Source: Bin87 sp965208015
GTDB taxonomy: Bacteria; Chloroflexota; Dehalococcoidia; Lucifugimonadales; UBA3495
Length of the DNA: 64,000 bases
Direction of reading: 5' to 3'
Assembly (NCBI GenBank): GCA_965208015.1
Contig: OZ242308.1
Coordinates: forward strand, 868,001-932,000
Below the pieces are notes generated by a model. The model saw only the letters and a program-made list of their open reading frames with translations, had not been told where the DNA came from and did not search any database. Positions 46,411 to 55,500 of the stretch are shown here, piece after piece. How positions within the stretch are numbered: position 1 is the first letter of the stretch; each line of letters begins with the position of its first letter. A program made the position numbers and the translations under genes.

Positions 46411-48351
46411 ATGTCGAAGTACCTGAAACTGATCCCGATCGCCGCCGTTATTGCCACGCTGGTCATAGGTGTCGCCTGCGGCGGAGCCGAAGCGCCGTCG
46501 GCCCCCGCGGCGGCTCCGGCGGCCCAGGAACAGCCGGCTGCGCCGGCCGCCGGCCAGCAACAGCCCGCAACCTCCGGCCAGCAGCAACCGGCAGCCTCCG
46601 GCCAGCAGCAGCCGGCCGCGCCGACGGCCACGAGCGCGCCGCCCACTCCCACCCTGCCGCCTCTGGCTACAATCCGGCCTACGAGCACGCCGGCGCCCAC
46701 GGCGGTGGCCCGCACGCAGCCCACGCCGGTGCCCAGCGGCCCGCCGAAGCACGGCGGGATGGCGCGCATGTCGGCTTACGCGGACACCAAGGACTGGGAC
46801 CCGCTGGGTTCGTCCTCCCTATCCAGCGTGATTTCGTACTCGCAGCTGTACAACCAGGTGGTGCAATTCGACACCGAGGACCCAACTCTCGTGGTGGGTG
46901 ACCTGGCGGAGAGCTGGGAGACCAACGAGGAAGGCACGTCCTTCACCTTCCACCTGCGCGACGGCATCAAGTGGACGGACGGCGAAACGCTGGACGCCGA
47001 CGACGTGGTGTACAGCATGCAGCGCTACGGAAACCCGTGCAACGGCCGCGGCCGCTCGGGTCTGTGGCGGCAGTACACCATTCCGATTGAGGTGGTGGAA
47101 CTGAAGGACAAGGCGGACTGCACGGCGCTCAACGCCGACGAAGTGGTGCGCAAGGTTGATCAACTCACAGTGGAATACAACCTGGCCTTCGCGTCGGGTG
47201 CGTTCATCAAGTTCCTGGCCATTGACTACGCGAAGATCCTGCCCAAGCACCTGCTGGAGCAGGACATCGACCTGAACCTGGCGGAGAATATCCTGCGGCA
47301 CGGCGCCACGTCAGGACCGTTCATCTTGGAAGATTATCAGTCGGGGAATCACTATAAGGTGAACAAGAACCCGGACTACTTCAAGGAAGGGCTGCCCTAC
47401 CTGGATCGCATCGAGCACTTCATCATCACCGTGCCGGCGACGTTCATCGCCCAGGTGGAAGGGGGGCAAATTGACGCCTCCAACGCCGCCGCCAACAACC
47501 TGACGGCGCCGGAAAACTACGCCATTGAGACGTCGACCAACAGCGAATACGTGGCCCACGAAGTTCTGGGCGGCACCCGCGGCTTTATGCTCAACGTGAA
47601 GCGGGAGCCGTTATCAGACCACCGGGTGCGGCAGGCGATCAACCTGGCGGTGGACCGTCAGAAGGTAAACGAGCGCGCGCTGCACGGAGCCGGTCGCGGC
47701 CACTGCCCGCTGGTGGGCCTGGCTCATGACTACGAAGAATGCGCCACCTGGCCCGGTATGCGCCCCAAGGACAGCCCGGGAGGCCAGGAAGACATCGCAC
47801 GCGCGCGAGAACTGATGGCGGAAGCCGGTTACCCCGACGGCTTTGAGATCGAATACACGGCGCGGCAGGTGGGTACCTACGTAGCCGAGTGTTCGGTTAT
47901 CAAGCAGGACCTGGAAGAGTTCCTGGGCATCACCGGAGAGATTGCAACCTATCCCAGCGCGGCGGGCTACGCCAAATACGGCACCTCGCGCCCCGCCGAC
48001 GCCACCGGCGACTGGGACGTGGGCTGCCAGGCTGACGGCATGACCGTCTTCGACATTGACGCGGTGTACGGCGGTATCTTCCTGAAGGGCGGCACGCGCA
48101 ACTACACCGACTGGGAAACCTCCGAAATGAACGCGTGGTTCGAAGAGCAGAAGGTGCAACTCGACCCGGAGAAGCGGCGGGCAGTCAACAAGGAAGCCGA
48201 GATCTGGCTCCACGAGTTCCACGACAACCACTGGGTGAGCCTCACCCTGGGCCGCAACTTCTGGGTGATGAACCGGGACATCAAGGGGTTCAACGCCCCG
48301 CAAACGGTGCAGTACGGGTTCAAGCACGAGCACCTGTGGTGGGACCGTTAG
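46411..48351 (+). CDS. ABC peptide/nickel-type solute-binding lipoprotein, module 1
   Basis: Extracytoplasmic family-5 binding protein. 646 residues from ATG 46411, GGAGGGG upstream. Signal MSKYLKLIPIAAVIATLVIG with lipobox GVACGG; a linker with three QQQPA repeats and an Ala/Pro/Thr stretch; then the binding domain: DLAESWETNEEGTSFTFHLRDGIKWTDGETLDADDVVYSMQRY (parts), KNPDYFKEGLPYLDRIE, DHRVRQAINLAVDRQ. Heads an operon with two permeases. Ligand unknown. Confidence 0.92.
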   Translation: MSKYLKLIPIAAVIATLVIGVACGGAEAPSAPAAAPAAQEQPAAPAAGQQQPATSGQQQPAASGQQQPAAPTATSAPPTPTLPPLATIRPTSTPAPTAVARTQPTPVPSGPPKHGGMARMSAYADTKDWDPLGSSSLSSVISYSQLYNQVVQFDTEDPTLVVGDLAESWETNEEGTSFTFHLRDGIKWTDGETLDADDVVYSMQRYGNPCNGRGRSGLWRQYTIPIEVVELKDKADCTALNADEVVRKVDQLTVEYNLAFASGAFIKFLAIDYAKILPKHLLEQDIDLNLAENILRHGATSGPFILEDYQSGNHYKVNKNPDYFKEGLPYLDRIEHFIITVPATFIAQVEGGQIDASNAAANNLTAPENYAIETSTNSEYVAHEVLGGTRGFMLNVKREPLSDHRVRQAINLAVDRQKVNERALHGAGRGHCPLVGLAHDYEECATWPGMRPKDSPGGQEDIARARELMAEAGYPDGFEIEYTARQVGTYVAECSVIKQDLEEFLGITGEIATYPSAAGYAKYGTSRPADATGDWDVGCQADGMTVFDIDAVYGGIFLKGGTRNYTDWETSEMNAWFEEQKVQLDPEKRRAVNKEAEIWLHEFHDNHWVSLTLGRNFWVMNRDIKGFNAPQTVQYGFKHEHLWWDR

Positions 48352-48412
48352 GAGTTACGGAACCGTAGGAATCCTGCCAGCATCCAACGGTCGGTCGCTG
48401 GGTAAGTGTTGA

Positions 48413-48448
48413 GACAGGCGGGGCGAGCTTCAGTTCGTCCCGCCTGTC
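48413..48448 (+). terminator. hairpin between binding protein and permease, module 1
   Basis: 14-bp stem (one G-T pair) from GACAGGCGGGGCGA with an eight-base loop, no T-run. At this point in module 2 a family-C palindrome sits instead. Likely a partial terminator or mRNA stabiliser that raises binding-protein yield over permease. Confidence 0.6.
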
Positions 48449-48474
48449 GTGCCCTCTCCAACGAGGCATAAGAA

Positions 48475-49428
48475 ATGAGACAGTACGCCATCAAGCGAAT
48501 AGGCCTATTCATACCGACGGTGCTGCTGGTCACGATCATCGTGTTCGTGGTGATGCGGCTGATACCCGGGGATCCGGCGCTGGCGATCCTGAGCGCGGAC
48601 GACGCGGTGTACACGCAGGAGGAACTGGCGCAGCTGCGGGCGGAGCTGGGGACGGACCGCCCAATCCCGATCCAATACTTCGAATGGATTTCCGGATTCC
48701 TGCGGGGCGACTTTGGCACGTCGTACTGGTGGGGTGGTCCGGTGATGGAGCGGCTTGGCGAGCGGATCCCGGTCACCATTGAGCTGGCGATCTTGGGCAT
48801 CCTGCTGGCGGTGGTGTGCGCCGTGCCCCTGGGGGTGATATCGGCGATCAAGCCGGACAGTCCGTTGGACTATGCGTCGCGGATATTCACGCTGGTAGGC
48901 ATATCGATCCCGACGTTCTTCAGCGGGATCCTGCTGACGCTGGTGCTGATCCGGGCGTTTGGTTGGCTGCCACCGCTGGGCTACGAGGACATCTGGGAAG
49001 ACCCGTGGACGAACATCAAGCAGTTGGTGCTGCCGGCATTGGCTCTGGGCTTCTACGACATGGCGTTCATCGCTCGGGTCACGCGGTCGTCGATGATGGA
49101 GATATTGCGGGAAGACTACATGCGGACGGCGCGGGCGAAGGGGTTGCGAGAGTTGATCGTGTTGTCGCGTCATGGACTGAAGAACGCGGTGCTGCCGGTG
49201 CTGACCATATCAGGATGGCAGTTCGGGCGGCTCTTCGGCGGCACGGTGATCATCGAGAAAATCTTCCTGATCCCGGGCGTGGGCCAGTTGTTGATCGATG
49301 CAATCTACCAGCGGGACTTTCCGACGATCCAGGCGGTGATAGTGATCGTGGCGTTGTCCATAGTGGTGGTGAACCTGCTGGTGGACTTGCTGTACGGGTG
49401 GCTGGACCCCCGGATCAGGTATGCCTAG
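48475..49428 (+). CDS. ABC transporter permease, DppB/OppB type, module 1
   Basis: 317 residues, six predicted TMs. MRQYAIKRIGLFIPTVLLVTIIVFVVMRLIPGDPA N-terminus is the OppB signature; the EAA loop is FIARVTRSSMMEILREDYMRTARAKGLRE (parts) followed by HGLKNAVLPVLTISG. Ends LYGWLDPRIRYA. Pairs with the DppC-type subunit downstream. No ATPase gene follows. Confidence 0.94.
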   Translation: MRQYAIKRIGLFIPTVLLVTIIVFVVMRLIPGDPALAILSADDAVYTQEELAQLRAELGTDRPIPIQYFEWISGFLRGDFGTSYWWGGPVMERLGERIPVTIELAILGILLAVVCAVPLGVISAIKPDSPLDYASRIFTLVGISIPTFFSGILLTLVLIRAFGWLPPLGYEDIWEDPWTNIKQLVLPALALGFYDMAFIARVTRSSMMEILREDYMRTARAKGLRELIVLSRHGLKNAVLPVLTISGWQFGRLFGGTVIIEKIFLIPGVGQLLIDAIYQRDFPTIQAVIVIVALSIVVVNLLVDLLYGWLDPRIRYA

Positions 49429-49485
49429 GACGCCAAGGTCAGTTGAGACTACGGACGATCATCAGGTAGCGACGGAGCACTTCGC

Positions 49486-50400
49486 ATGGCGATTTACAAC
49501 ACGGGACAAACGGCAGAGCCGGCGGCAGCAGACCAGCTGCTGGACATGCGTCCGAAGCAGACGACCCTGCAGAAAGTGCGGGCGTTCGTCCGGACGAAGC
49601 CGCTGGGGGCGTTCAGCGCCGCGATCATCATCCTGACGATACTGACAGCAGTCTTTTCGGGGGTCATCTCCCCTTACGACCCGCTGGATTTAGAGCACGA
49701 GCCCTTTGCGGCGCCGCAGGCCGGGGCGCTCTTGGGCGCGGACGAGTTGGGGAGAGATGTGCTGAGCCGGCTCATCTACGGTGCGCGGGTATCGATGTAC
49801 GTGGGGTTGATGAGCGTGATCATCGGCATCACTATCGGCACGGTCATCGGGATACTGAGCGCGTACGTGGGGGGTGTGCTGGATCTGGCCATCCAGCGGA
49901 TCGTGGACGCATTGATGGCGTTTCCGGCCATCATCATGGCCTTGGGGCTGACGGCGGCGCTGGGGCCGTCGATCAACAACATCGTGGCGGCGCTGGTGGT
50001 GATCCTGGCGCCTGGGGCGATCCGGGTGATCCGGTCGCAGGTGTTGAGCATCAAGGAGTTGGATTACACGCTGGCGGCGCAGGCGATAGGGGCCAGGCCG
50101 TGGCGGATCATGCTGCGGCACATCATGCCCAACGTGATCGCCAGCTACATCGTGTTGAGCACCATCACGCTGGGATTGGCGATCATCATTGAGGCATCAC
50201 TGACGTTCCTCGGCGTAGGCGTTTCGCCGGACATACCGACGTGGGGCGGGATGCTGACGGAGGGTGCGCAGAAGTACATACGGACGGCGTGGTGGCTGGC
50301 GGTTTTTCCTGGGATAGCGATATCGGTGGTGGTGTTTGCGGTGAACTTCCTGGGCGACGCGTTGCGGGATACCCTGGATCCCAGGTTGCGCGGGCGGTAG
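49486..50400 (+). CDS. ABC transporter permease, DppC/OppC type, module 1
   Basis: 304 residues with the extra N-terminal helix of DppC (KPLGAFSAAIIILTILTAVF). LGADELGRDVLSRLIYGARVSMYVGL and the EAA loop RSQVLSIKELDYTLAAQAIGARPWRIMLRHIMPN (parts) are typical, as is TFLGVGVSPDIPTWGGML. C-terminus FLGDALRDTLDPRLRGR. Last gene of module 1; a terminator follows. Confidence 0.94.
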   Translation: MAIYNTGQTAEPAAADQLLDMRPKQTTLQKVRAFVRTKPLGAFSAAIIILTILTAVFSGVISPYDPLDLEHEPFAAPQAGALLGADELGRDVLSRLIYGARVSMYVGLMSVIIGITIGTVIGILSAYVGGVLDLAIQRIVDALMAFPAIIMALGLTAALGPSINNIVAALVVILAPGAIRVIRSQVLSIKELDYTLAAQAIGARPWRIMLRHIMPNVIASYIVLSTITLGLAIIIEASLTFLGVGVSPDIPTWGGMLTEGAQKYIRTAWWLAVFPGIAISVVVFAVNFLGDALRDTLDPRLRGR

Positions 50401-50423
50401 GGTCGAAATACACCGCACGTCAT

Positions 50424-50454
50424 GGCCCCTTCCCATCGGAAGGGGCCTCATTTT
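50424..50454 (+). terminator. rho-independent terminator of module 1
   Basis: Perfect 10-bp stem GGCCCCTTCC / GGAAGGGGCC, CATC loop, then TCATTTT. Confidence 0.8.
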
Positions 50455-50498
50455 GTGCGTATTTCGTAATCCTATTGGCTGTTCCCACACATTGGCTA

Positions 50499-50527
50499 TT
50501 GACAGCGCGAATTGGGTGGGCTAACAT
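50499..50527 (+). promoter_or_regulatory. promoter of the second peptide-ABC module
   Basis: TTGACA (50499-50504), 17-base spacer, TAACAT (50522-50527). The region carries three TTGGCT copies (about 50475, 50493, 50573) that could be activator or repressor sites. Leader about 140 bases. Confidence 0.65.
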
Positions 50528-50672
50528 TCCCGCCCGTGTCTCACGGATTGTGGCTAATTTCACAATTGGCTATGGCCGGGGACTATACTTTCTGATTGCG
50601 GACACCAGCCCTTCTCCGCCCGTCCGCAACGGCAGACAAACGGAACAACGAGACGGGAGGTCTTAACCAGAT

Positions 50673-52619
50673 ATGAAGCCATCTACACTCCGCCGACCAT
50701 TCCTGCGGACGTTGCCGCTGATCGCGGGCGCGGCCGCTCTGATGGTCGGCATTGCCTGCGGTGGCGCTGAAGCGCCGGCCGCTCCCACCGCGGCCCCGGC
50801 GGCCGCCCAGCAGCCGGCGGCTGCCGCTACTACGGCTCCGGCCGCCCCTGCGGTCGCGGAGCCCACCAACACGCCGATCCCACAGGCTGTTGCAGCCACC
50901 GTGCGCCCCACCAACACCCCGGCCCCGACGGCCGTGCCGCGCGTGGCCGCCACGCCGACGCCCAGCGCCGGCGCCAAGTACGGCGGCACCATGATAATGT
51001 CGGCTTATGCCGACACCAAGGACTGGGATCCTTTGGGATCGGGCTCTTTGTCCAGCGTGATCTCCTACTCCCAGCTGTACAACCAGATCGTGCAGTTCGA
51101 CCCGGTGGACACCGCGGCCATCACCGGCGATTTGGCCGAATCCTGGGACGTCAGTCCCGACGGCCTCACGTATACCTTCCACCTGCGGAACGACATGCAG
51201 TGGACCGACGGCACCGAGATCACCTCGGCTGACGTTATCACTACCATGCGCCGTTACGCCAACCCCTGCAACGGCACGGGACGCTCCGGCCTCTGGCGCA
51301 ACTACGCGGTCAAAATGGAAGTGGTGGACAAGGACGGCGGCAACTGCACGCCCACCAACCAGGATGCGGTGCTGCGGGCCATCGACGACAAGACCGTCGA
51401 GTTCAACCTGCAATTCGCCTCCGGCACGTTCATCAAGTTCCTGGCCATCGACTACGCCAAGGTGCTGCCGGGGCATCAGTTGGATTCCGACCCCAACTGC
51501 GAAATCCGCGACGCCGCGAACCCCTGCTTCCTGAACCTGGGTGAGAACATCATCGACCGGGGCACCACCTCCGGCCCCTTCATCCTGGAAGATTACCAGG
51601 TTGGCGACTTCTACAAGGTCAACAAGAACCCGGATTACTTCAAGGACGGACTGCCTTACGTTGACCGCATCGAGCACTACATCTTCCCCGGAACGGCCAA
51701 GGACCGGCTGATTGCCCAGTTCGAGGCCCGCCAGATTGACATGACCAACGGCGGTTTCGACAACCTCTCGCCGACTCAAAAGCTTCAGGTGTCAGAGAGC
51801 ACCAACGGCGAGTATGTGCCGCACCCTATCCCCGCTGGGACTAACTGGGGCCTGATGCTCAACATCAAGAAGCCTCAGTTCCAGGACCACAGAGTTCGTC
51901 AAGCTATCAACTTGACTGTTGACCGGCAGGAGATTGACGAGCGCGTCTTTGACAACACGTCCGGCAGTTATTGCCCGTTGATGGGCTTGGCCCACTCCAA
52001 CGAAGAGTGCAACACCTGGCCCGGCATTCGACCCAAGGACACCCCGGAGGGACAGCAGGACCTGGCCGACGCCAAGGCGCTGATGGCCGAGGCCGGCGTG
52101 CCCGACGGCTTTGAAGTCCAGTACACCGTGCGCCAGGTCGGCAACTACCCCGACCAGTGCCAGGTTGTCAAGCAGCAGTTGCAGGATGCCCTGGGCATTA
52201 CCGGCGATATCGAGACCCTGCCCAGCGCCGCCGGCTACGCCAAGTACGGCACATCCCGCGCTGTCGACTCCGCCGGCGACTGGGAAATCAGCTGTCAGGG
52301 CGAGGGCATGGTAGTGTATGACCTGGACGCCATTTACGGCGGCGTGTACCGTGAGGGCGGCACCAGGAACTACACCAATTGGTCGAATCCGAAGTTGGAG
52401 GATTGGTTCGAGCAGCAAAAGGTCGAGCTGGATCCGGATGCTCGCCGGGAGATCAACAAGGAAGCCGAGCTCTGGCTGCAGACTTTTGAGGACAATCACT
52501 GGGTTACCATGCAGTTGGGCGGTCTGCTCTGGATGGTCCACCGTGACGTCAAGGGTTTCAACGCTCCCCAAACCGTGCAGTACCAGTTCAAGTACGAAGA
52601 CGTATGGCTGGACCGCTAA
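50673..52619 (+). CDS. ABC peptide/nickel-type solute-binding lipoprotein, module 2
   Basis: 648 residues, paralogue of the module 1 protein. Signal MKPSTLRRPFLRTLPLIAGAAAL, lipobox GIACGG, Ala/Pro/Thr linker, then DLAESWDVSPDGLTYTFHLRNDMQWTDGTEITSADVITTMRRY (parts), KNPDYFKDGLPYVDRIE, DHRVRQAINLTVDRQ, and near-identical C-termini (KGFNAPQTVQYQFKYEDVW). The linkers are unrelated in detail while the domains align throughout. Confidence 0.92.
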   Translation: MKPSTLRRPFLRTLPLIAGAAALMVGIACGGAEAPAAPTAAPAAAQQPAAAATTAPAAPAVAEPTNTPIPQAVAATVRPTNTPAPTAVPRVAATPTPSAGAKYGGTMIMSAYADTKDWDPLGSGSLSSVISYSQLYNQIVQFDPVDTAAITGDLAESWDVSPDGLTYTFHLRNDMQWTDGTEITSADVITTMRRYANPCNGTGRSGLWRNYAVKMEVVDKDGGNCTPTNQDAVLRAIDDKTVEFNLQFASGTFIKFLAIDYAKVLPGHQLDSDPNCEIRDAANPCFLNLGENIIDRGTTSGPFILEDYQVGDFYKVNKNPDYFKDGLPYVDRIEHYIFPGTAKDRLIAQFEARQIDMTNGGFDNLSPTQKLQVSESTNGEYVPHPIPAGTNWGLMLNIKKPQFQDHRVRQAINLTVDRQEIDERVFDNTSGSYCPLMGLAHSNEECNTWPGIRPKDTPEGQQDLADAKALMAEAGVPDGFEVQYTVRQVGNYPDQCQVVKQQLQDALGITGDIETLPSAAGYAKYGTSRAVDSAGDWEISCQGEGMVVYDLDAIYGGVYREGGTRNYTNWSNPKLEDWFEQQKVELDPDARREINKEAELWLQTFEDNHWVTMQLGGLLWMVHRDVKGFNAPQTVQYQFKYEDVWLDR

Positions 52620-52670
52620 ACCGTCATCCCGGGATTGAATTTCCGGCATAGTGACTCAGCGAACCGATTT

Positions 52671-52698
52671 GCAGGGGCGAATGATCATTCGCCCCTGC
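52671..52698. repeat. 28-bp perfect palindrome (family C)
   Basis: Centre GGGGCGAATGATCATTCGCC flanked by matching bases; perfectly self-complementary. Lies between the binding protein and permease genes of module 2. Confidence 0.9.
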
Positions 52699-52717
52699 TG
52701 TGTAAGAGGCATATCCC

Positions 52718-53674
52718 ATGCGACAGTACGCAGTGAAACGCATCGCGCTGATTATTCCCACGGTGCTGTTGGTTTCGATTATCGTATTCACGGTGATGCG
52801 GCTGCTGCCCGGCGACCCGGCCCTGGTAATTCTGAGCGAAGGCGATGCCACTTTCACTCAGGAAGAGCTGGAAGACCTGCGGGAGCAGTTAGGAACCAAC
52901 CGTCCCATAGTGGTCCAGTACGTGGAATGGATTGGCGGGCTGGTCCAGGGAGACCTGGGAACTTCCATCTGGCGGTCGGGGCAGCCAGTGACCAAGCTGG
53001 TGGGCGAGCGGATCTGGCGGACGTTGGAACTGGCGGTGCTGGCAATCCTCATCGCCGTGGTATTCGCCGTCCCATTGGGCGTGATATCAGCCATCAAGCC
53101 GGACAGCGTGATCGATTACTTCTCAAGAGTCATCGCGCTGGTGGGGATATCGATACCAACGTTTTTCGCCGGTCTGCTGGTGGTGCTGGTGTTATCCCGA
53201 GGCTTTGGCTGGTTGCCGCCCCTGGGTTACTCTGATCTGTGGGACGACCCCTGGAAGAATCTCCAGCAGATGTTCCTGCCGGCCCTGGCGCTGGGCTTTT
53301 ACGACATGGCCTTCATCGCCCGGGTGACCCGTTCCTCCATGATGGAGATCATCCGGGAGGACTACATGCGCACGGCGCGGGCCAAGGGCCTCGGCGAGCG
53401 CATCGTGCTGGTGCGCCACGGGCTGAAGAACGCCGTGCTGCCCATTCTCACCATTTCCGGCTGGCAGTTTGGGCGCCTCTTTGGCGGCACCGTCATCATC
53501 GAGAGCATTTTCAAGGTGCCCGGCATCGGCACCCTGCTCATCGAGACGGTTTTCCAGCGGGACTTCCCTACCATCCAAGCCATCATCATCGTTATCGCGG
53601 TATCCATCGTGATCATCAACCTCCTGGTTGACCTCCTGTACGGCTTGCTGGATCCCCGGATCCGCTACGCCTAG
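52718..53674 (+). CDS. ABC transporter permease, DppB/OppB type, module 2
   Basis: 318 residues; same N-terminus (MRQYAVKRIALIIPTVLLVS), EAA loop (FIARVTRSSMMEIIREDYMR) and end (LLDPRIRYA) as its module 1 paralogue, with many conservative changes. Six TMs. Codon use is more mixed than in module 1, suggesting an old duplication. Confidence 0.94.
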   Translation: MRQYAVKRIALIIPTVLLVSIIVFTVMRLLPGDPALVILSEGDATFTQEELEDLREQLGTNRPIVVQYVEWIGGLVQGDLGTSIWRSGQPVTKLVGERIWRTLELAVLAILIAVVFAVPLGVISAIKPDSVIDYFSRVIALVGISIPTFFAGLLVVLVLSRGFGWLPPLGYSDLWDDPWKNLQQMFLPALALGFYDMAFIARVTRSSMMEIIREDYMRTARAKGLGERIVLVRHGLKNAVLPILTISGWQFGRLFGGTVIIESIFKVPGIGTLLIETVFQRDFPTIQAIIIVIAVSIVIINLLVDLLYGLLDPRIRYA

Positions 53675-53713
53675 CATCGATGCCACTTTGTCCAATCGAG
53701 GAGCGTTGACAGA

Positions 53714-54643
53714 ATGACTACAACCAACACCGCCCGAATGACGGCCGATGGCGAGGCCGAATTTCAGCTCCAGGGAATGCGTCCCCGCCAGACCCGGGTG
53801 CAGAAGATAGCCGACTTTTCCCGCTCAAAACCCTTGGGAGCGGTGAGCGCGGTCATCATTCTGCTCACCATCCTGGCAGCCGTGGTTTCCTACGTATTCC
53901 CGGGCGTCCTGCCCCACGACCCGTTGGATGTTCGGGCCCACGAGGAGAAATACTTGGCGCCGCAACCCGGCGCGTGGTTGGGTAGCGACCACTTGGGACG
54001 CGACGAGTTGAGCCGCATCATCGTCGGGTCGCAGATATCGATTTACGTGGGCCTGCTCAGCGTGGGTATCGGCGTGACCCTGGGCGCCCTCATCGGCATC
54101 CTCAGCGCCTACATCGGGGGAGTAGTTGACTTGGCCATCCAGCGCATCGTGGACGCTATGATGGCCTTCCCGCCTATCATCCTGGCGCTGGGCTTGGTGG
54201 CCGTACTGGGCGGCTCTGCCAACAACGTCATCATGGCCCTGCTGGTGATCCTCTTACCAGGGACCATCCGGGTGATCCGCTCGCAGGTGCTGAGCATCAA
54301 GGAACTGGACTACACTCTGGCCGCCACCGCCATCGGCGCCGGCTCGATCCGCATCATGCTGAAGCACATCCTGCCCAACGTAGTGGCCAGCTACATCGTG
54401 CTCGGCACCATCACGCTGGGTTTTGCCATCATCATCGAGGCGTCGCTGTCCTTCCTGGGCGTGGGCGTCCCGCCGGACATTCCGACGTGGGGCGGCATGC
54501 TCACCCGAGGCACCGAGGAGATCCGGATCGCCTGGTGGCTGGCCGTGTTCCCCGGCATAGCGATTTCGGTGGTGGTCTTTGCCATCAACTTCCTGGGCGA
54601 CGCCCTGCGCGACGCGCTGGATCCGAGGCTTCGGGGACGGTAG
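53714..54643 (+). CDS. ABC transporter permease, DppC/OppC type, module 2
   Basis: 309 residues, GAGGAG upstream. KPLGAVSAVIILLTILAAVV, LGSDHLGRDELSRIIVGSQISIYVGL, RSQVLSIKELDYTLAATAIGAGSIRIMLKHILPN (parts), FLGVGVPPDIPTWGGML. Paralogue of the 49486 gene. The operon ends here without DppD/DppF, so ATPases must be supplied from elsewhere. Confidence 0.94.
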   Translation: MTTTNTARMTADGEAEFQLQGMRPRQTRVQKIADFSRSKPLGAVSAVIILLTILAAVVSYVFPGVLPHDPLDVRAHEEKYLAPQPGAWLGSDHLGRDELSRIIVGSQISIYVGLLSVGIGVTLGALIGILSAYIGGVVDLAIQRIVDAMMAFPPIILALGLVAVLGGSANNVIMALLVILLPGTIRVIRSQVLSIKELDYTLAATAIGAGSIRIMLKHILPNVVASYIVLGTITLGFAIIIEASLSFLGVGVPPDIPTWGGMLTRGTEEIRIAWWLAVFPGIAISVVVFAINFLGDALRDALDPRLRGR

Positions 54644-54673
54644 CCGAGATAACAGCAGAGGGTCAGAGTAGTG

Positions 54674-54699
54674 TGGGGGCGAATGATCATTCGCCCCCA
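54674..54699. repeat. 26-bp perfect palindrome (family C)
   Basis: Same GGGGCGAATGATCATTCGCC core, extended with an extra G/C pair. It lies between module 2 and the convergent aspartic protease array and could stop transcription from either side. Confidence 0.9.
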
Positions 54700-54725
54700 T
54701 AACGCTTGTGCACAGTGGCACGGGT

Positions 54726-55085
54726 CTACAGAAGCAATTCTGCCGCTGGAATCAGGCGCGGGTTGGGCTGGGTGGGGTCGACCATCAGGCCGAAATCCTC
54801 AAGGGTCGTTGCTCCCAGCAAGTGGCGGCCTTCTGGTCCGAATATGACCGTGCAGGTTCGTTCCCGGCCGTCAATATTGAAACGCGCCTCTCCGATCCCA
54901 TACTCAACGCGACTGCCGTTTGCCATTCTGAACCCGGTCTGTTCTGATGGCGTCAATCGCAGAGAGGTGAGCAAAGTTTCCGGCATCATGGAGTATGTCG
55001 CGCCAGTATCTACTAGCGCCGACACTGGATGCAAATCCCCGCCTTGCGGATGCCCCACGCCAATTTCCACGCGAAAGGTTCCCAC
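54726..55085 (-). CDS. retropepsin-like aspartic protease, copy 1
   Basis: 119 residues, single-domain aspartyl protease of the retroviral fold, active as a homodimer. Catalytic ALVDTGATYSMMP at about 24-36, then the hydrophobic second motif VIFGPEGRHLLGATTLEDFGLMVDP (parts) resembling the ILG segment of pepsin-like enzymes. No signal peptide or TM. Bacterial homologues are mostly uncharacterised. First of three tandem copies. Confidence 0.85.
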   Translation of the reverse strand: MGTFRVEIGVGHPQGGDLHPVSALVDTGATYSMMPETLLTSLRLTPSEQTGFRMANGSRVEYGIGEARFNIDGRERTCTVIFGPEGRHLLGATTLEDFGLMVDPTQPNPRLIPAAELLL

Positions 55086-55124
55086 GGGTTCTATCCTTTT
55101 CTGTTCGGGTTACGCGCTGGATAT

Positions 55125-55483
55125 CTACAGCAGCAATTCGTCAATGGGGACGAGGCTGGGATTGGGTAGGGTAGGGTCAACCATCAGGTCAAAAACTCCC
55201 AAGGTGGTTGCTCCCAACAGGTACTGTCCTTCGGGTCCGAAAATAACCGGACAGGTGCGCTCTTGGTCGTCAATGCGAAATCGCGCTTCTCCGACGTCGC
55301 GTTGAACGAAGCTGCCGTCCGCAATTCGATAAGTTCGACGTTCCAACGGCGCAAGGCTCAAGGACGCCAGAGGGATTCCGGTATGACCGAATGAGTCGAG
55401 CCGGTATCCACCAGCGCGGACACCGGCAGGAAATCGCTTCCCAGCGGATGGCCAAACCCGATGTCAACGTAGAAGGTTCCCAT
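55125..55483 (-). pseudogene. retropepsin-like aspartic protease, copy 2, frameshifted
   Basis: Starts ATG 55483: MGTFYVDIGFGHPLGSDFLP, catalytic ALVDTGSTHSVIPESL, then stops at TGA 55358-55360. Adding one base near 55370 restores the frame LASLSLAPLERRTYRIADGS to GATTLGVFDLMVDP and the end at 55125, matching copies 1 and 3. A single-base deletion is the simple reading; programmed frameshifting is less likely as no slippery run is seen. Confidence 0.85.
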
Positions 55484-55500
55484 GCCATTCTCCCGCAACG

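Noticed and set aside
55358..55375. Programmed frameshift in the middle protease
   Set aside because: No slippery heptamer or downstream structure was seen, and intact neighbours make simple gene decay more likely.
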